DNA of 64,000 nucleotides from Pseudonocardia sp. GTDB lineage: Bacteria > Actinomycetota > Actinomycetes > Mycobacteriales > Pseudonocardiaceae. Made by a program: the position numbers and the translations under genes. The notes beneath the pieces were generated by a model. The model worked only from the letters and a program-made list of their open reading frames with translations. It was not told the DNA's origin and ran no database searches. Positions 19,074-28,311 of the stretch are shown one piece after another; position 1 is the stretch's first letter, and each line of letters begins with the position of its first letter. The DNA lies in NCBI RefSeq assembly GCF_029263155.1, contig NZ_JAJCYB010000104.1, positions 1 through 64,000 of the forward strand, in the 5' to 3' direction.

Positions 19074-20024
19074 GTGCGCGCAGTGGTCACCGGCGGAGCC
19101 GGCTTCATCGGATCGAACCTCGTGGACGGGTTGACGGCCCGCAGGGACGAGGTGCTGGTCCTCGACGACCTCAGCCACGGCAGCGAGGCCAACCTCGCCG
19201 CGGCGCAGGAGCGGGGCGCGCGCCTGGCGAAGGTCGACATCCGCGACGCCGAGGCGGTGCACGGCGAGCTCACCGCGTTCGCGCCGGAGGTCGTGTTCCA
19301 CATGGCCGCCCAGATCGACGTGCGCACCTCGATGGTCGAGCCCGCCCGCGACGCGCAGACCAACGTGCTGGGCTCGCTCAACGTGTTCACCGCCGCGCTG
19401 GCCGCGGGTGCGCGCCGCGTCGTCAACACCTCCACGGGCGGTGCGATCTACGGCGAGACCACGCAGGTGCCCACCCCGGAGACGGCCCCCGCCCGCCCGC
19501 TGTCGGCGTACGGCCTGGGCAAGCGCACCGTCGAGGAGTACGGCGCCTGGTTCGGCCAGACCCACGGCCTCGACGTGCTGACGCTGCGCTACGGCAACGT
19601 CTACGGCCCGCGCCAGGATCCCAAGGGCGACGCGGGCGTCATCGCGATCTTCTGCGACCGGGTGCTCACCGGCCGCGCCCCCACGGTGTTCGGCGACGGT
19701 CGCCAGACCCGCGACTACGTGTTCGTCGGCGACATCGTGGCGGCCAACCTGCTCGCCGCCGACGCGCCCGCCCCGGCCCACGCCGTCTACAACGTGGGCA
19801 CCGGCACCGAGGTCGACATCCTCGAGCTGGTCGACGCCGTGGCCCGCGCCGCCGACGTCGACCCCGCCGCGTTCGCGCCCGAGCACCAACCCGCCCGGGC
19901 GGGCGAGGTGCTGCGCAGCTGCCTCGACGTCACGCTGGCCCGCACGGAGCTGGGCCTACCCGCGCCGACGCCGTTGACCGACGGCCTGCGCGCCACGCTG
20001 GACTGGGTCCGCAGCGTCTCCTGA
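19074..20024 (+). CDS. NAD-dependent sugar epimerase/dehydratase (GalE-like SDR)
   Basis: This 316-residue extended SDR has the Rossmann motif GGAGFIG at 7-13 and a YxxxK pair Tyr146/Lys150 (SAYGLGK). It probably acts on a UDP- or dTDP-sugar, for example as a UDP-glucose 4-epimerase. GTG 19074 is the start; TAGCGT at 19060-19065 suggests a short or absent leader. It is divergent from the small membrane protein gene. Confidence 0.85.
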   Translation: MRAVVTGGAGFIGSNLVDGLTARRDEVLVLDDLSHGSEANLAAAQERGARLAKVDIRDAEAVHGELTAFAPEVVFHMAAQIDVRTSMVEPARDAQTNVLGSLNVFTAALAAGARRVVNTSTGGAIYGETTQVPTPETAPARPLSAYGLGKRTVEEYGAWFGQTHGLDVLTLRYGNVYGPRQDPKGDAGVIAIFCDRVLTGRAPTVFGDGRQTRDYVFVGDIVAANLLAADAPAPAHAVYNVGTGTEVDILELVDAVARAADVDPAAFAPEHQPARAGEVLRSCLDVTLARTELGLPAPTPLTDGLRATLDWVRSVS

Positions 20025-20046
20025 CGCGGGATCGGGACCGGCGCGG

Positions 20047-21075
20047 TCAGCGCAGCCCGCGCACCACGCGGCGTGCCGTCCGGGCCCATCGGCCGGGCGG
20101 GCTGGCCAGGCGGGCCCAGAGACCCGCCCGGCGCAGGAGCTCCGCCGGCCCGCCGCCGTCGATCCGCTGGTAGGCCACGAGGTCGCCCACCATGGCGACC
20201 TGCCGGAACCCGGACCGCAGCAGGAGGTACCGCTCCCGGCGCTCGTCGACGTGCAGGTGCAGGGCGTTCTCCAGGCTCGGTGGCCGGACCTCGATGTTGG
20301 CCAGCAGGTAGCCGCCCGGCGCGAGGGCCCGGTGCAGCGTCCGCGCCGCCGCGGCGATGTCCGGGACGTGCCCGAGCGCGTCGATGGCGGTCACGACGTC
20401 GTAGGCCCCGGCGGGCAGGTCCTCCGCCGTGAGATCGACGAACCGAGGGGACGGCTCGAGTCCCTTCAGCCGGAACCGGGCGAAGTCGAGCAGCGTGGAC
20501 GACACGTCCGCCAGGGTCGACTCCCACCCGCGGCGGGCGAACAGCCCGCCGGTGGCGCCGATGCCGGAGCCGAAGTCCAGATGCCTGCGCCCGCCGGTAC
20601 GCGCCTCGGCCCAGCGCAGCGCGGCGACGCTGACCGGGCGGTGGTGACCCTCGGCCTGCAGGTAGGCGTACCAGAGGAGGTCGAAGCTCCAGGACGTCGT
20701 GCTGCGGTAGAACCGCAGCAGGCCGTCCTCGCCCTTGCGCTCCTCCGCCTGCCACTCCTCGACGCTGAGCTCCTCCCAGTGGATGCACCGGCGGACGACC
20801 TCGTCGTCGCTGAGCCCGTAGAAGGTGGCGAGGTCGCCGACGACGGACTCCCGCACCGAGCGGCCGTCGCGCCGCAGCGCGGACCGGAAGTCGTCCATCT
20901 CGCTGCTGTGCCACGCCGCCTGCAGGTCGGCATCCCACACCGTCGGGTCCGGGGCGGGCGCGCCGGGCGCGGCCGGGTCGACGTGCTCACCCTGCCGCAG
21001 CTCCGCCGACCGGTCGGGCCGCACGGCCCGCACGACCCGGTCCCGCAGGGTCGTCCACGCACTCGACCTGCTCAC
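20047..21075 (-). CDS. SAM-dependent methyltransferase (class I)
   Basis: This 342-residue protein has SAM motif I as LDFGSGIGATGG and an acidic residue after the next strand (TLADVSS), followed by VTAIDALGHVPD. The N-terminal 130 residues are helical and the substrate is unknown. GTG 21075 follows gggaggag with 5-nt spacing. A TAACG-N15-CGAG promoter lies about 93 nt upstream, so it belongs to the same regulon as the EPS cluster and may modify a polysaccharide or lipid sugar. Confidence 0.85.
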   Translation of the reverse strand: MSRSSAWTTLRDRVVRAVRPDRSAELRQGEHVDPAAPGAPAPDPTVWDADLQAAWHSSEMDDFRSALRRDGRSVRESVVGDLATFYGLSDDEVVRRCIHWEELSVEEWQAEERKGEDGLLRFYRSTTSWSFDLLWYAYLQAEGHHRPVSVAALRWAEARTGGRRHLDFGSGIGATGGLFARRGWESTLADVSSTLLDFARFRLKGLEPSPRFVDLTAEDLPAGAYDVVTAIDALGHVPDIAAAARTLHRALAPGGYLLANIEVRPPSLENALHLHVDERRERYLLLRSGFRQVAMVGDLVAYQRIDGGGPAELLRRAGLWARLASPPGRWARTARRVVRGLR

Positions 21076-21167
21076 AGCGGCTCCTCCCACGGACGGCGGG
21101 TACGGGGTGGACCGCGTCGACGAACCGCAGAGGACGTGGTCGGATCCCGCCCGATCCTCCGAATCGT

Positions 21168-21192
21168 CTCGTACGGCACGCACGCCCGTTAC
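21168..21192 (-). promoter_or_regulatory. SigD-type promoter P1 (methyltransferase 20047-21075)
   Basis: The -35 GTAACG is the complement of 21187-21192 and the -10 CGAG the complement of 21168-21171, separated by 15 nt. The -35 lies in the near-palindrome cccgttacggg (21185-21195). Confidence 0.7.
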
Positions 21193-21270
21193 GGGGGGTA
21201 GACGCAGCAGCGCCGTCCGGCCCACGACGGGCGCGCCCGGATGTACCTGCAGCTCGGATGCGGTCGGCGG

Positions 21271-22713
21271 TCACCAGGACGGCGGCCGGGCGGTCCGGTC
21301 GCGGCCGCTCGCGGCGTCGAGCTGGGCGCCCAGCTCCAGGAGCAGGGCGTCGTCGCCCGCCCGGCCGACCAGCTGCACCGACACCGGCAGCGCGGGCCCG
21401 TCTGCCGGGCCGTCGGCGGGGCGCCCGGACGTGACCGGCAGGCTCAGCGCGGGCTGGCCGGTGAGGTTGTAGGTGGCGGTGAACGGGGTGAACCGCTTCT
21501 GCCGCTCGAAGTCCTGCGCCGGGTCGCCGCCCGCGGTGAACCAGCCCACCGGCCGCGGCAGCTGCGCGAGCATCGGGGTGAGCACCACGTCGACACCGGC
21601 CGCGGCCTGCGCGCCCACCACCCGTCGGGTCAGCGCGATCGCGGACTGGGTGGCCCCGAGGTACTGCGGGCCCGAGATCGCCGACCCGCGGTCGCGCCAC
21701 CACCGGGTCAGCGGCTCCAGCAGCGGCTCGGCGTCGGCCGGCACCGGGTGTCCGTGCGCGAGCACCGCCCAGAGCACCTCGAAGACGGGCAGGAAGTCCT
21801 CGTCCAGACCCGGGTCGTACTCGACGACGTCGTGCCCGAGCCCGGCCAGCAGCTCGGTGGCACGGTCGTAGGCGGCCACGCAGGCCGGGTCGAGGACGGC
21901 GTCGGGTACGGGGGGCGTCGAGTAGCGCCCGATCCGCAGCCGCCGCGGCTGCGCCCGCAGCGCCGCCGCCAGGTAGGTCTCGGCGGGCCGTGCGAGCAGC
22001 GGGTAGGGCTCCCCCGGGACGACGGCGGCCAGCACGTCGAGCATCGCCGCGGCGTCGTCGACGGTGCGGGCGAGCGGCCCGGACACCGACATCCCCAGCG
22101 GGTCCCCGCCCGTCGGGCCGCGCGACACCAGCCCGCGCGTGGTCTTGAGCCCCACCAGGCCGCAGCAGGCGGCCGGGATGCGGATCGACCCGCCCCCGTC
22201 GGTGCCGTGCGCGAACGCCACCAGGCCCCCGGCGACGGCCGCCGCCGCTCCCCCGCTGGACCCGCCCGCGAGCCGCGAGACGTCCCACGGCGTGACCGCC
22301 GGCGGGCGTCCGGCGGGCTCGGTGTAGGGCGGCAGCCCGAACTCCGGTGTGGCCGTCTTGCCCACGCTCACCGCCCCCGCCTCGCGCAGCAGCCGCGCCG
22401 CGTCGTCGTCGACGGTGGGGACGTAGCCCTCGTACACCCGCGACCCGAACCCGGTCGGGACGCCGGCCGTCAGCGCCAGGTCCTTGATCGCGGTCGGCAC
22501 GCCGAGGAACGGGGCCGGGTCGCCCTGTGCGAGGCGCTCGTCCGCGGCCCGGGCCTGCTCCAGCGCGCGGTCGGCGGTGACGGTGGCGAACGCGCCCGGG
22601 TCGCTCGCGGCGATCCGGCGCAGCGTGTGCTCGACCAGCTCGGCCGAGGACAGGTCGCCGCGGCGCAGCGCCGCGGCCTGGTCACGGGCGGTCAGGTCGT
22701 GCGGCGCGCTCAC
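21271..22713 (-). CDS. Amidase (amidase signature family)
   Basis: This 480-residue protein is a full amidase-signature enzyme with the Lys-cisSer-Ser triad Lys77 (AIKDL), Ser152 (GGSSGG) and Ser176 (GGGSIRIPA). It hydrolyses an amide of unknown identity. GTG 22713 has no Shine-Dalgarno sequence; TAGACC 6 nt upstream suggests a leaderless mRNA. It is not in the EPS regulon by promoter pattern. Confidence 0.9.
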   Translation of the reverse strand: MSAPHDLTARDQAAALRRGDLSSAELVEHTLRRIAASDPGAFATVTADRALEQARAADERLAQGDPAPFLGVPTAIKDLALTAGVPTGFGSRVYEGYVPTVDDDAARLLREAGAVSVGKTATPEFGLPPYTEPAGRPPAVTPWDVSRLAGGSSGGAAAAVAGGLVAFAHGTDGGGSIRIPAACCGLVGLKTTRGLVSRGPTGGDPLGMSVSGPLARTVDDAAAMLDVLAAVVPGEPYPLLARPAETYLAAALRAQPRRLRIGRYSTPPVPDAVLDPACVAAYDRATELLAGLGHDVVEYDPGLDEDFLPVFEVLWAVLAHGHPVPADAEPLLEPLTRWWRDRGSAISGPQYLGATQSAIALTRRVVGAQAAAGVDVVLTPMLAQLPRPVGWFTAGGDPAQDFERQKRFTPFTATYNLTGQPALSLPVTSGRPADGPADGPALPVSVQLVGRAGDDALLLELGAQLDAASGRDRTARPPSW

Positions 22714-22745
22714 GCGGCGGGTCTACCACATCGCGCGGCCCGGGA

Positions 22746-23771
22746 TCAGCCGATCACCCGCATGTCGGCGTCGAGCGTGCCGACGGCCTGCCGCGCCGAC
22801 AGGGCCGCGAGCCGGGTGAAGCGCACGTCGAAGGCCTCCTGGGTGAGCCCCCGGGCACGGTAGGCGTCGGCGAGCTGGCGCGCTCCGTCCGGGATCGTCC
22901 ACCGCGCCTCGAAGTCGAGCACCTTGCGGGCCCTGCTGAAATCGACCCGGTACGAGCGGGGGTCGCCGCCCGATTCGCCGGTGATCTCCAGAACCGAACC
23001 GGGGACGGCCTCGACGACGGCCTGCGCGATCTCGGCGACGGTCGAGTTGTTGGCCTCGGTACCGACGTTGAACGCCTGTGCCCGCACGTCGTCGGCCGGT
23101 GCGGCGAGTGCGGCGGCCACAGCACCGGCGATGTCCTCGGCGTGCGCGAGCGGTCGCCACGGGGTGCCGTCGGAGAGAACGGTGACCTTTCCGGTCAGGA
23201 TCGCCCGGCCGACGAGGTTGTTCAGGACGATGTCGGCACGCAGGCGCGGCGAGAAGCCGAAGGCCGTGGCGTTGCGAAGGGAGACGGGCACGAAGTCCTG
23301 GTCGGCCAGCTCGGCGAGATCGTCCTCGACACGGACCTTGGACTCCGCATAGGGAGTGACCGGCTTGAGCGGCGCGGACTCGTCGACCAGGTTCTCACCG
23401 GACTGGGCGCCGTACACCGAGCAGGTCGAGGCGTAGGCGAACCGCCGGACGCCGGCCTCCTTGGCCAGCCGCGCGAGCCGCGTCGACGCATGGTGGTTGA
23501 TCTCGTAGGTGATCTCGGGGGCCAGCGACCCCAGCGGATCGTTCGACAGCGCGGCCATGTGCACGACCGCGTCGAAGCCGCGCAGCTGCTGCACGGTCAC
23601 GTCCCGGAGGTCGACCGCGAGCCCGGGGACGTCGGGCACGTCGAGCGAGCCGAGCACGCAGTCGGCGAAGAGCCCGCTGTCGAGTCCCGTGACCTGGTGC
23701 CCGGCCGCGGTGAGGATCGGGGCCATCACCGTCCCCAGGTAGCCCTGATGTCCGGTCAGCAGTACGCGCAA
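22746..23771 (-). CDS. NAD-dependent epimerase/dehydratase (EPS sugar pathway)
   Basis: This 341-residue extended SDR has a GHQGYLG variant of the cofactor motif and a PYAESK active site after [11 protein letters not shown] 23771 is the start, 8 nt after ggag. It lies 29 nt downstream of the C-methyltransferase gene and is cotranscribed with it from promoter P2. The pair recalls branched or deoxysugar pathways in which a C-methyltransferase and a ketosugar reductase or epimerase follow a nucleotidyltransferase, here the divergent gene at 25255. Confidence 0.85.
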   Translation of the reverse strand: MRVLLTGHQGYLGTVMAPILTAAGHQVTGLDSGLFADCVLGSLDVPDVPGLAVDLRDVTVQQLRGFDAVVHMAALSNDPLGSLAPEITYEINHHASTRLARLAKEAGVRRFAYASTCSVYGAQSGENLVDESAPLKPVTPYAESKVRVEDDLAELADQDFVPVSLRNATAFGFSPRLRADIVLNNLVGRAILTGKVTVLSDGTPWRPLAHAEDIAGAVAAALAAPADDVRAQAFNVGTEANNSTVAEIAQAVVEAVPGSVLEITGESGGDPRSYRVDFSRARKVLDFEARWTIPDGARQLADAYRARGLTQEAFDVRFTRLAALSARQAVGTLDADMRVIG

Positions 23772-23800
23772 GGTGGGACTCCTACCGTGTCGAGGTGGGT

Positions 23801-25027
23801 TCAGACGATCTCGAGCGTCGGGATCGGGAAGACCAACCGGCCGCCCCAGTCCCGGACGTACGACAGCTGCTCGGTCAGCTCGTCGCGCAGGTTCCAGGGC
23901 AGTACGAGCACGTAGTCGGGGCGGTCGGCGGCGATCTGCTCGGGCGGGAGCACCGGGATCCGGGTCCCCGGGGTGAACCGGCCGTGCTTGTAGGGGTTGC
24001 GGTCGACCGTGTAGGCGAGCAGGTCGGGTCGGATACCGCAGTAGTTGAGCAGCGTGTTTCCCTTGCCCGGAGCCCCGTAGCCGACGACCCGCTTACCCGC
24101 GCGACGCGCCTCGATCAGGAACGCGACGAGGTCGTCACGCACCCGCGACACCGCCTCGGCGAACCCGTCGTGGCCTTCCGCCGTGTGCAGACCGGCCGCC
24201 GCCTCCGCGGCGAGCACCTCGGCCACCCGCGGCGAGGGCTCGCCGGCCGACTCCAGCGGACGGGCCCACAGCCGGATCGAGCCGCCGTGGGTGTCGAGCA
24301 GCTCGACGTCGACCAGCGCCAGCCCGCCCGACGCGAGCGCGCGCTGCGCGGTGAGCACGGTGTAGTACTGGAAGTGCTCGTGATAGACGGTGTCGAACTG
24401 GGTGCGCTGCACCAGCGTCAGCAGGTGCTGCACCTCGATCGAGACCCACCCGTCGTCGGCCACGAGCGCGCGCAGGCCCTCCGTGAAGCCGACGACGTCC
24501 GGGATATGGGCGTAGACGTTGTTGGCCACGACCAGATCGGCCGCCCCGTGCTGGGCCCGCACGTCCGCTCCGGTCTCCGGGCTCAGGAACGCCGTCGTCG
24601 TCGGCACCCCCTTGTCCCGCGCCGCCTGTCCGACGTTCGCCGAGGGCTCCACGCCCAGGCAGCGGATCCCCTTCTCGACGACGTGCTGCAGCAGGTACCC
24701 GTCGTTGCTGGCCACCTCGACGACGAAGGAGCCCGCGCCGAGCCCCAGCCGCCCGACCGCACCGTCGACGAAGGACCGGGCGTGCTCCACCCACGACGTG
24801 GCGAAAGAGGAGAAGTAGGCGTACTCGGTGAACGTCTCCTCCGGTGTGATCAACGGTGGCAACTGCGCGAGCAGGCAGCCGTCACACACCCGCACGTGCA
24901 GGGGGTACGTCACCTCGGCGGCCTCCGCCGCCTCGGCAGTCAGGAACAGCTCGCAGGGGGGCGTCGCACCCAGGTCCAGGAAGCTGCGCAGCTCCGCGGA
25001 CCCGCACAGGCGGCACGTCAGGCCCAT
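23801..25027 (-). CDS. Sugar C-methyltransferase (NovU/TylC3-like)
   Basis: This 408-residue protein has three parts: an N-terminal zinc-binding domain (CRLCG ... CDGCLLAQ), a central SAM-binding domain ([12 protein letters not shown]) and a C-terminal Methyltransf_14-like domain ([17 protein letters not shown]). This is the dTDP-/CDP-ketosugar C-methyltransferase family that makes branched deoxysugars. ATG 25027 is preceded by ggaacggga. It heads an operon with the 22746-23771 epimerase and is driven by P2. Confidence 0.88.
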   Translation of the reverse strand: MGLTCRLCGSAELRSFLDLGATPPCELFLTAEAAEAAEVTYPLHVRVCDGCLLAQLPPLITPEETFTEYAYFSSFATSWVEHARSFVDGAVGRLGLGAGSFVVEVASNDGYLLQHVVEKGIRCLGVEPSANVGQAARDKGVPTTTAFLSPETGADVRAQHGAADLVVANNVYAHIPDVVGFTEGLRALVADDGWVSIEVQHLLTLVQRTQFDTVYHEHFQYYTVLTAQRALASGGLALVDVELLDTHGGSIRLWARPLESAGEPSPRVAEVLAAEAAAGLHTAEGHDGFAEAVSRVRDDLVAFLIEARRAGKRVVGYGAPGKGNTLLNYCGIRPDLLAYTVDRNPYKHGRFTPGTRIPVLPPEQIAADRPDYVLVLPWNLRDELTEQLSYVRDWGGRLVFPIPTLEIV

Positions 25028-25135
25028 TTCCCGTTCCTGGTCCCGCAGCTTGCGTTCGACGAGCACGGTCACGACGCTGATCTCCAACTCTGCTCGACCG
25101 AGGGCTGACGTGGTGGCCCCGGGCTCGCCTCGTGG

Positions 25136-25161
25136 CTCGCAGATGAACCGGCCGTCGTTAC
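25136..25161 (-). promoter_or_regulatory. SigD-type promoter P2 (C-methyltransferase operon)
   Basis: -35 GTAACG (complement 25156-25161), 16-nt spacer, -10 CGAG (complement 25136-25139). It is back-to-back with P3, whose -35 starts 26 nt away. Confidence 0.75.
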
Positions 25162-25187
25162 CTCCGCGGTCCCGGCGCGCCACGGTG

Positions 25188-25213
25188 TTAACGCGGCGTG
25201 CCGACAGCACGAG
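25188..25213 (+). promoter_or_regulatory. SigD-type promoter P3 (cytidylyltransferase gene)
   Basis: -35 TTAACG at 25188-25193, 16-nt spacer, -10 CGAG at 25210-25213, about 40 nt before ATG 25255. Confidence 0.7.
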
Positions 25214-25254
25214 CACACATCGCGATGGACTGCTCCGATCCTGAGAGGCTCCCG

Positions 25255-26091
25255 ATGAAGGTCGTCCTGTTCTGTGGCGGATACGGCATGAGGATGCGCG
25301 ACGGGCAGTCCGACGTGCCCAAGCCCATGACGACCGTCGGGCCGCGCCCCCTGATCTGGCACGTCATGCGCTACTACGCGCACTTCGGCCACAAGGACTT
25401 CGTCCTGTGCCTCGGCTACGGCGCACACCACATCAAGGACTACTTCCTCGACTACGCCGAGACGGCGTCGAACGACTTCGTACTCCGCGGCGGACAGGTC
25501 GAACTGCTCGGCTCGGACATCCAGGACTGGAACATCACCTTCGTGCACACCGGCCTCGACTCGCCCATCGGCGAGCGCCTGCGCCGCGTGCGGGAGCACG
25601 TCGAACACGAGGAGATGTTCCTTGCCAACTACGCCGACGTCCTCACCGATCTCCCCCTCAACGACATGATCGACACCTTCAAGGCGAGCGACGCCGTCGG
25701 GTCCCTGCTGGCTGTGCCGCCGCAGTCCGCCTTCCACTGCGTCGATCTCAACGGCGACGACGACCGCATCGCCTCCATCCGGACCCTGCAGGACATGCCT
25801 CTCTGGGAGAACGGCGGCTACTTCGCGTTGCGCCCGGAGATCTTCGACTTCCTGCCCGAGAACGGCGACCTCATCGCCGATGCGTGCATGCCACTCGCGG
25901 CACAGGGCCGCATGCTCGCCTACCGCTACCGCGGGTTCTGGCGGCCGGCGGACACGGTGAAGGAGCGGACAGCACTGGAGGCGGCCTACCGCTCCGGGTT
26001 GTGCCCTTGGATGCTGTGGAACCACGCCGAGGGTCGCGACCCGCTCCAGGCCGCGATCGCTCGACTGAGCCCGGCCGCGGTCGAGCGATGA
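25255..26091 (+). CDS. rfbF: Glucose-1-phosphate cytidylyltransferase-like nucleotidyltransferase
   Basis: This 278-residue protein starts with the sugar-nucleotidyltransferase signature FCGGYGMRMRD ... DVPKPM. It matches the RfbF branch through LIWHVMRYYAHFGHKDFVLC and GERLRRVREHVEHEEMFLANYADV. It would make CDP-glucose from CTP and glucose-1-phosphate, the entry to CDP-deoxysugars; another NTP is possible. ATG 25255 is preceded by gagagg. It is divergent from the C-methyltransferase operon and shares its promoter type. Confidence 0.85.
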   Translation: MKVVLFCGGYGMRMRDGQSDVPKPMTTVGPRPLIWHVMRYYAHFGHKDFVLCLGYGAHHIKDYFLDYAETASNDFVLRGGQVELLGSDIQDWNITFVHTGLDSPIGERLRRVREHVEHEEMFLANYADVLTDLPLNDMIDTFKASDAVGSLLAVPPQSAFHCVDLNGDDDRIASIRTLQDMPLWENGGYFALRPEIFDFLPENGDLIADACMPLAAQGRMLAYRYRGFWRPADTVKERTALEAAYRSGLCPWMLWNHAEGRDPLQAAIARLSPAAVER

Positions 26092-26213
26092 TCCCGCACC
26101 GTGCCCGATCCCGGCGGATCCGGTCCACATCCCGGCTCGCGGGGATGATCCGGCCGGTGCACCTGTGTCGGTGGGCGTCGCGCGCTCGGGATCCGACATG
26201 ACGCGGGCCGGCG

Positions 26214-27467
26214 TCACGCCGCGGGGGTGGGAACTCCCGGACGGCGGGCGGTGGAGCCGGGCAGCAGCGAGGCGCTGAGCTCGACGAACTGCTCGTCGAG
26301 CCGCGCGCGGTTGGCCGCCAGTGTCGCAGCCATGGTCGCGGTGAGCTCCGCGCGACGCGACTCCAGCTCGGTGAACTGGCTGATCAGGCGGTCGACGTCG
26401 ACGGATCCGGCGCGCTGGCAGTACTCCTCCAATCCCATCTCCGCCATCACGATGTCGTTCTTGACCGCGTAGCCGATCGAGATCGTCGGCTTCGCCATCT
26501 TCAGCGCGCACACCACGTTGTGATACCGGGTGGCCACCACGACGTCCAGGCCGACCATCTGCGTCATCAGTTCGTGCAACGAGTCCACCGGATCGGCTTG
26601 GACCTGCCCCGGCTCCAGGTCAGGGCGGCTCTCGCGCAGATCGGCGAGGATCTCCTGCACCACTGTCTCGTCCACGCGGTCCCCGGTCAGCAGCCGAACA
26701 TCGCGACCGCCGTCGAGCAGCCAGCGTACGAACCGGCACATGCTCCCGACATATCGGTCGTGTAGTTCGTCGGCCCGGGCCCGGTCGTCGTCACCACCGT
26801 GGTAGTCGAGTACTCCGACGCCGACCGCACCCGTCCGGGTCCCGGGAACCGCCGGGGTGGGCAGGGAGAAGACGAGATCGGGGTAGACCGGGTCGCCTCG
26901 CTCTGCCAGCCCCATCTCCCGCATCGCGTCGCGCGAGTACTCGTCCCGGAAACTCAGATAGTGCGCGCGTCGGGCTGCCGCCACGAACAACCGGCGGGTG
27001 GCCGGGTTGCGTACGACGTTCGCTCCGACGCTGACCAGCGCCACCCGGGTACCGAACCAGCGCCCGAACGTGCACAGCAGGAACAGCGAGTACGGCGTGC
27101 CCCACGGACGCAGAGGCAGCGTCGCCTCGAACGCCCCCATGCCCGGCATGATCACGGCGTCGTGCCGGCGCACCCAGGCGGCGATCCGGAAGGCATCGAC
27201 GACCTTGCCGAGCGCCTTACGGGCGATGGCCGGCAAGCCCGCGGCGGTCTCGTACTCGCGACGGTTCCAGTGCAGGCGGGTGGCGGGCATGCCGAACCGC
27301 CTGGTGACCTCGGCCGGACCGTCACAGATCGCATCGAGGACAGCGTCCGGGTGCGCGGTCCGCAGGTATGCCAGGACCGCATCGAGTGAGCCGTCGTTGC
27401 CGATGTTCCCCGAACCGAGTAGGCCGAACAGGCCGACCCGGGGACCGAAGTCCGCTGTTGTCGTCAC
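26214..27467 (-). CDS. Polysaccharide pyruvyl transferase family protein
   Basis: This 417-residue protein has the CsaB/WcaK-like pattern GLLGSGNIGNDGSLDAVL near the start, GANVV, SFRDEYSRDAM and a late VATRYHNVVCALKMAKPTI. It probably adds a ketal pyruvate to an EPS sugar from PEP. GTG 27467 is preferred over ATG 27518 because promoter P4 (27477-27502) lies between them and its expected start point is within a few bases of GTG 27467; the mRNA is then leaderless. Confidence 0.8.
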   Translation of the reverse strand: MTTTADFGPRVGLFGLLGSGNIGNDGSLDAVLAYLRTAHPDAVLDAICDGPAEVTRRFGMPATRLHWNRREYETAAGLPAIARKALGKVVDAFRIAAWVRRHDAVIMPGMGAFEATLPLRPWGTPYSLFLLCTFGRWFGTRVALVSVGANVVRNPATRRLFVAAARRAHYLSFRDEYSRDAMREMGLAERGDPVYPDLVFSLPTPAVPGTRTGAVGVGVLDYHGGDDDRARADELHDRYVGSMCRFVRWLLDGGRDVRLLTGDRVDETVVQEILADLRESRPDLEPGQVQADPVDSLHELMTQMVGLDVVVATRYHNVVCALKMAKPTISIGYAVKNDIVMAEMGLEEYCQRAGSVDVDRLISQFTELESRRAELTATMAATLAANRARLDEQFVELSASLLPGSTARRPGVPTPAA

Positions 27468-27476
27468 CGGGTTGGT

Positions 27477-27502
27477 GTCGGAGGTCGTCAGCAACCCGTT
27501 AC
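27477..27502 (-). promoter_or_regulatory. SigD-type promoter P4 (pyruvyl transferase)
   Basis: -35 GTAACG (complement 27497-27502), 16 nt, -10 CGAC (complement 27477-27480). Its -35 is 18 nt from that of the divergent P5. Confidence 0.75.
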
Positions 27503-27520
27503 GCCGCACGAGCCGCATCG

Positions 27521-27546
27521 GTAACGAACCCGTCGGGTGGCCCGAG
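27521..27546 (+). promoter_or_regulatory. SigD-type promoter P5 (PAP2 phosphatase)
   Basis: -35 GTAACG at 27521-27526, 16 nt, -10 CGAG at 27543-27546, ending 8 nt before GTG 27555. Confidence 0.75.
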
Positions 27547-27554
27547 TAGCCGAG

Positions 27555-28223
27555 GTGCAGACCGACATCGCTCCTCGCCAGACCGGTCCGCCGGTGGTGC
27601 CCACCGCCCTGCGCATCCCGATGATCGTGATCGCCTCGGCGTGCGCTGCCACACTCGTGGCCCTCGCGGTGCTGTACGCAGGATCGACGGCCCCCGATGG
27701 CGCCGACCGCTGGGCGCGGTCGACCGTCCTGGACCTGCTCCCGCTCGACGTGGGCACAGCATTTCGGATCGACATCGTGGGCGACCCTCGCGTCGTCGGC
27801 GTGCTCATGCTCGTCCTCACCGGGATCTGCCTGTGGCTGGGTCGTCGGCGGCTCGCCCTCGTCGCAGTCGCCGGCCCCGTACTCACCGGGGTCGTGACCA
27901 CGGTGCTCAAGCCCGTCACCGGCCGCACGATCCACGAGGGTTTCCTCGCGTACCCCAGCGGGCACACCGCCGCCGTCACGGCACTTGCGCTCGTCTCGGC
28001 ACTGCTGGTCGTCGAATTCCTGCGCGCCGGGACGCCGGCCAAGATGGTGTTCGTCGTGTCGGTCACGAGTGCGGCCGGTGGCGTCATGGCGTGGTCCCAG
28101 ATCACCCTCGACGCCCACTACTCCACCGACACCGTGGGCGGCTTCTGCGCGGCGTTCGCGGTGGTCACGCTCGTTGCAGTCGCGGTCGACCGGTCGGCCC
28201 GGCCGAGATCGACATCCCCGTAA
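27555..28223 (+). CDS. PAP2-family membrane phosphatase
   Basis: This 222-residue multi-span protein has the PAP2 motifs LKPVTGRTI, YPSGHTAAV and a final AHYSTDTVGG with His and Asp. It likely dephosphorylates undecaprenyl pyrophosphate or another lipid carrier, recycling the carrier used for EPS assembly. GTG 27555 is chosen over GTG 27537 because promoter P5 ends at 27546 and would start the transcript at or just before 27555. Its stop codon lies inside the -35 of P6. Confidence 0.85.
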   Translation: MQTDIAPRQTGPPVVPTALRIPMIVIASACAATLVALAVLYAGSTAPDGADRWARSTVLDLLPLDVGTAFRIDIVGDPRVVGVLMLVLTGICLWLGRRRLALVAVAGPVLTGVVTTVLKPVTGRTIHEGFLAYPSGHTAAVTALALVSALLVVEFLRAGTPAKMVFVVSVTSAAGGVMAWSQITLDAHYSTDTVGGFCAAFAVVTLVAVAVDRSARPRSTSP

Positions 28224-28245
28224 CGGGTGGGGCACGGGGCACGAG
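28220..28245 (+). promoter_or_regulatory. SigD-type promoter P6 (flippase operon)
   Basis: -35 GTAACG at 28220-28225 overlaps the PAP2 stop codon (28221-28223). A 16-nt spacer leads to -10 CGAG at 28242-28245. The leader to ATG 28312 is about 60 nt. Confidence 0.75.
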
Positions 28246-28311
28246 TCCTCCCTCGGGGCGTCGATCGGCGAGTCGGCCCGAGCCCGCGGAACGGACGACC
28301 ACGGAGGACGT

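Noticed and set aside
26092-26213. Convergent gap after the cytidylyltransferase gene searched for a small gene
   Set aside because: No frame with a ribosome site or recognisable product was seen; it holds only short imperfect inverted sequence.
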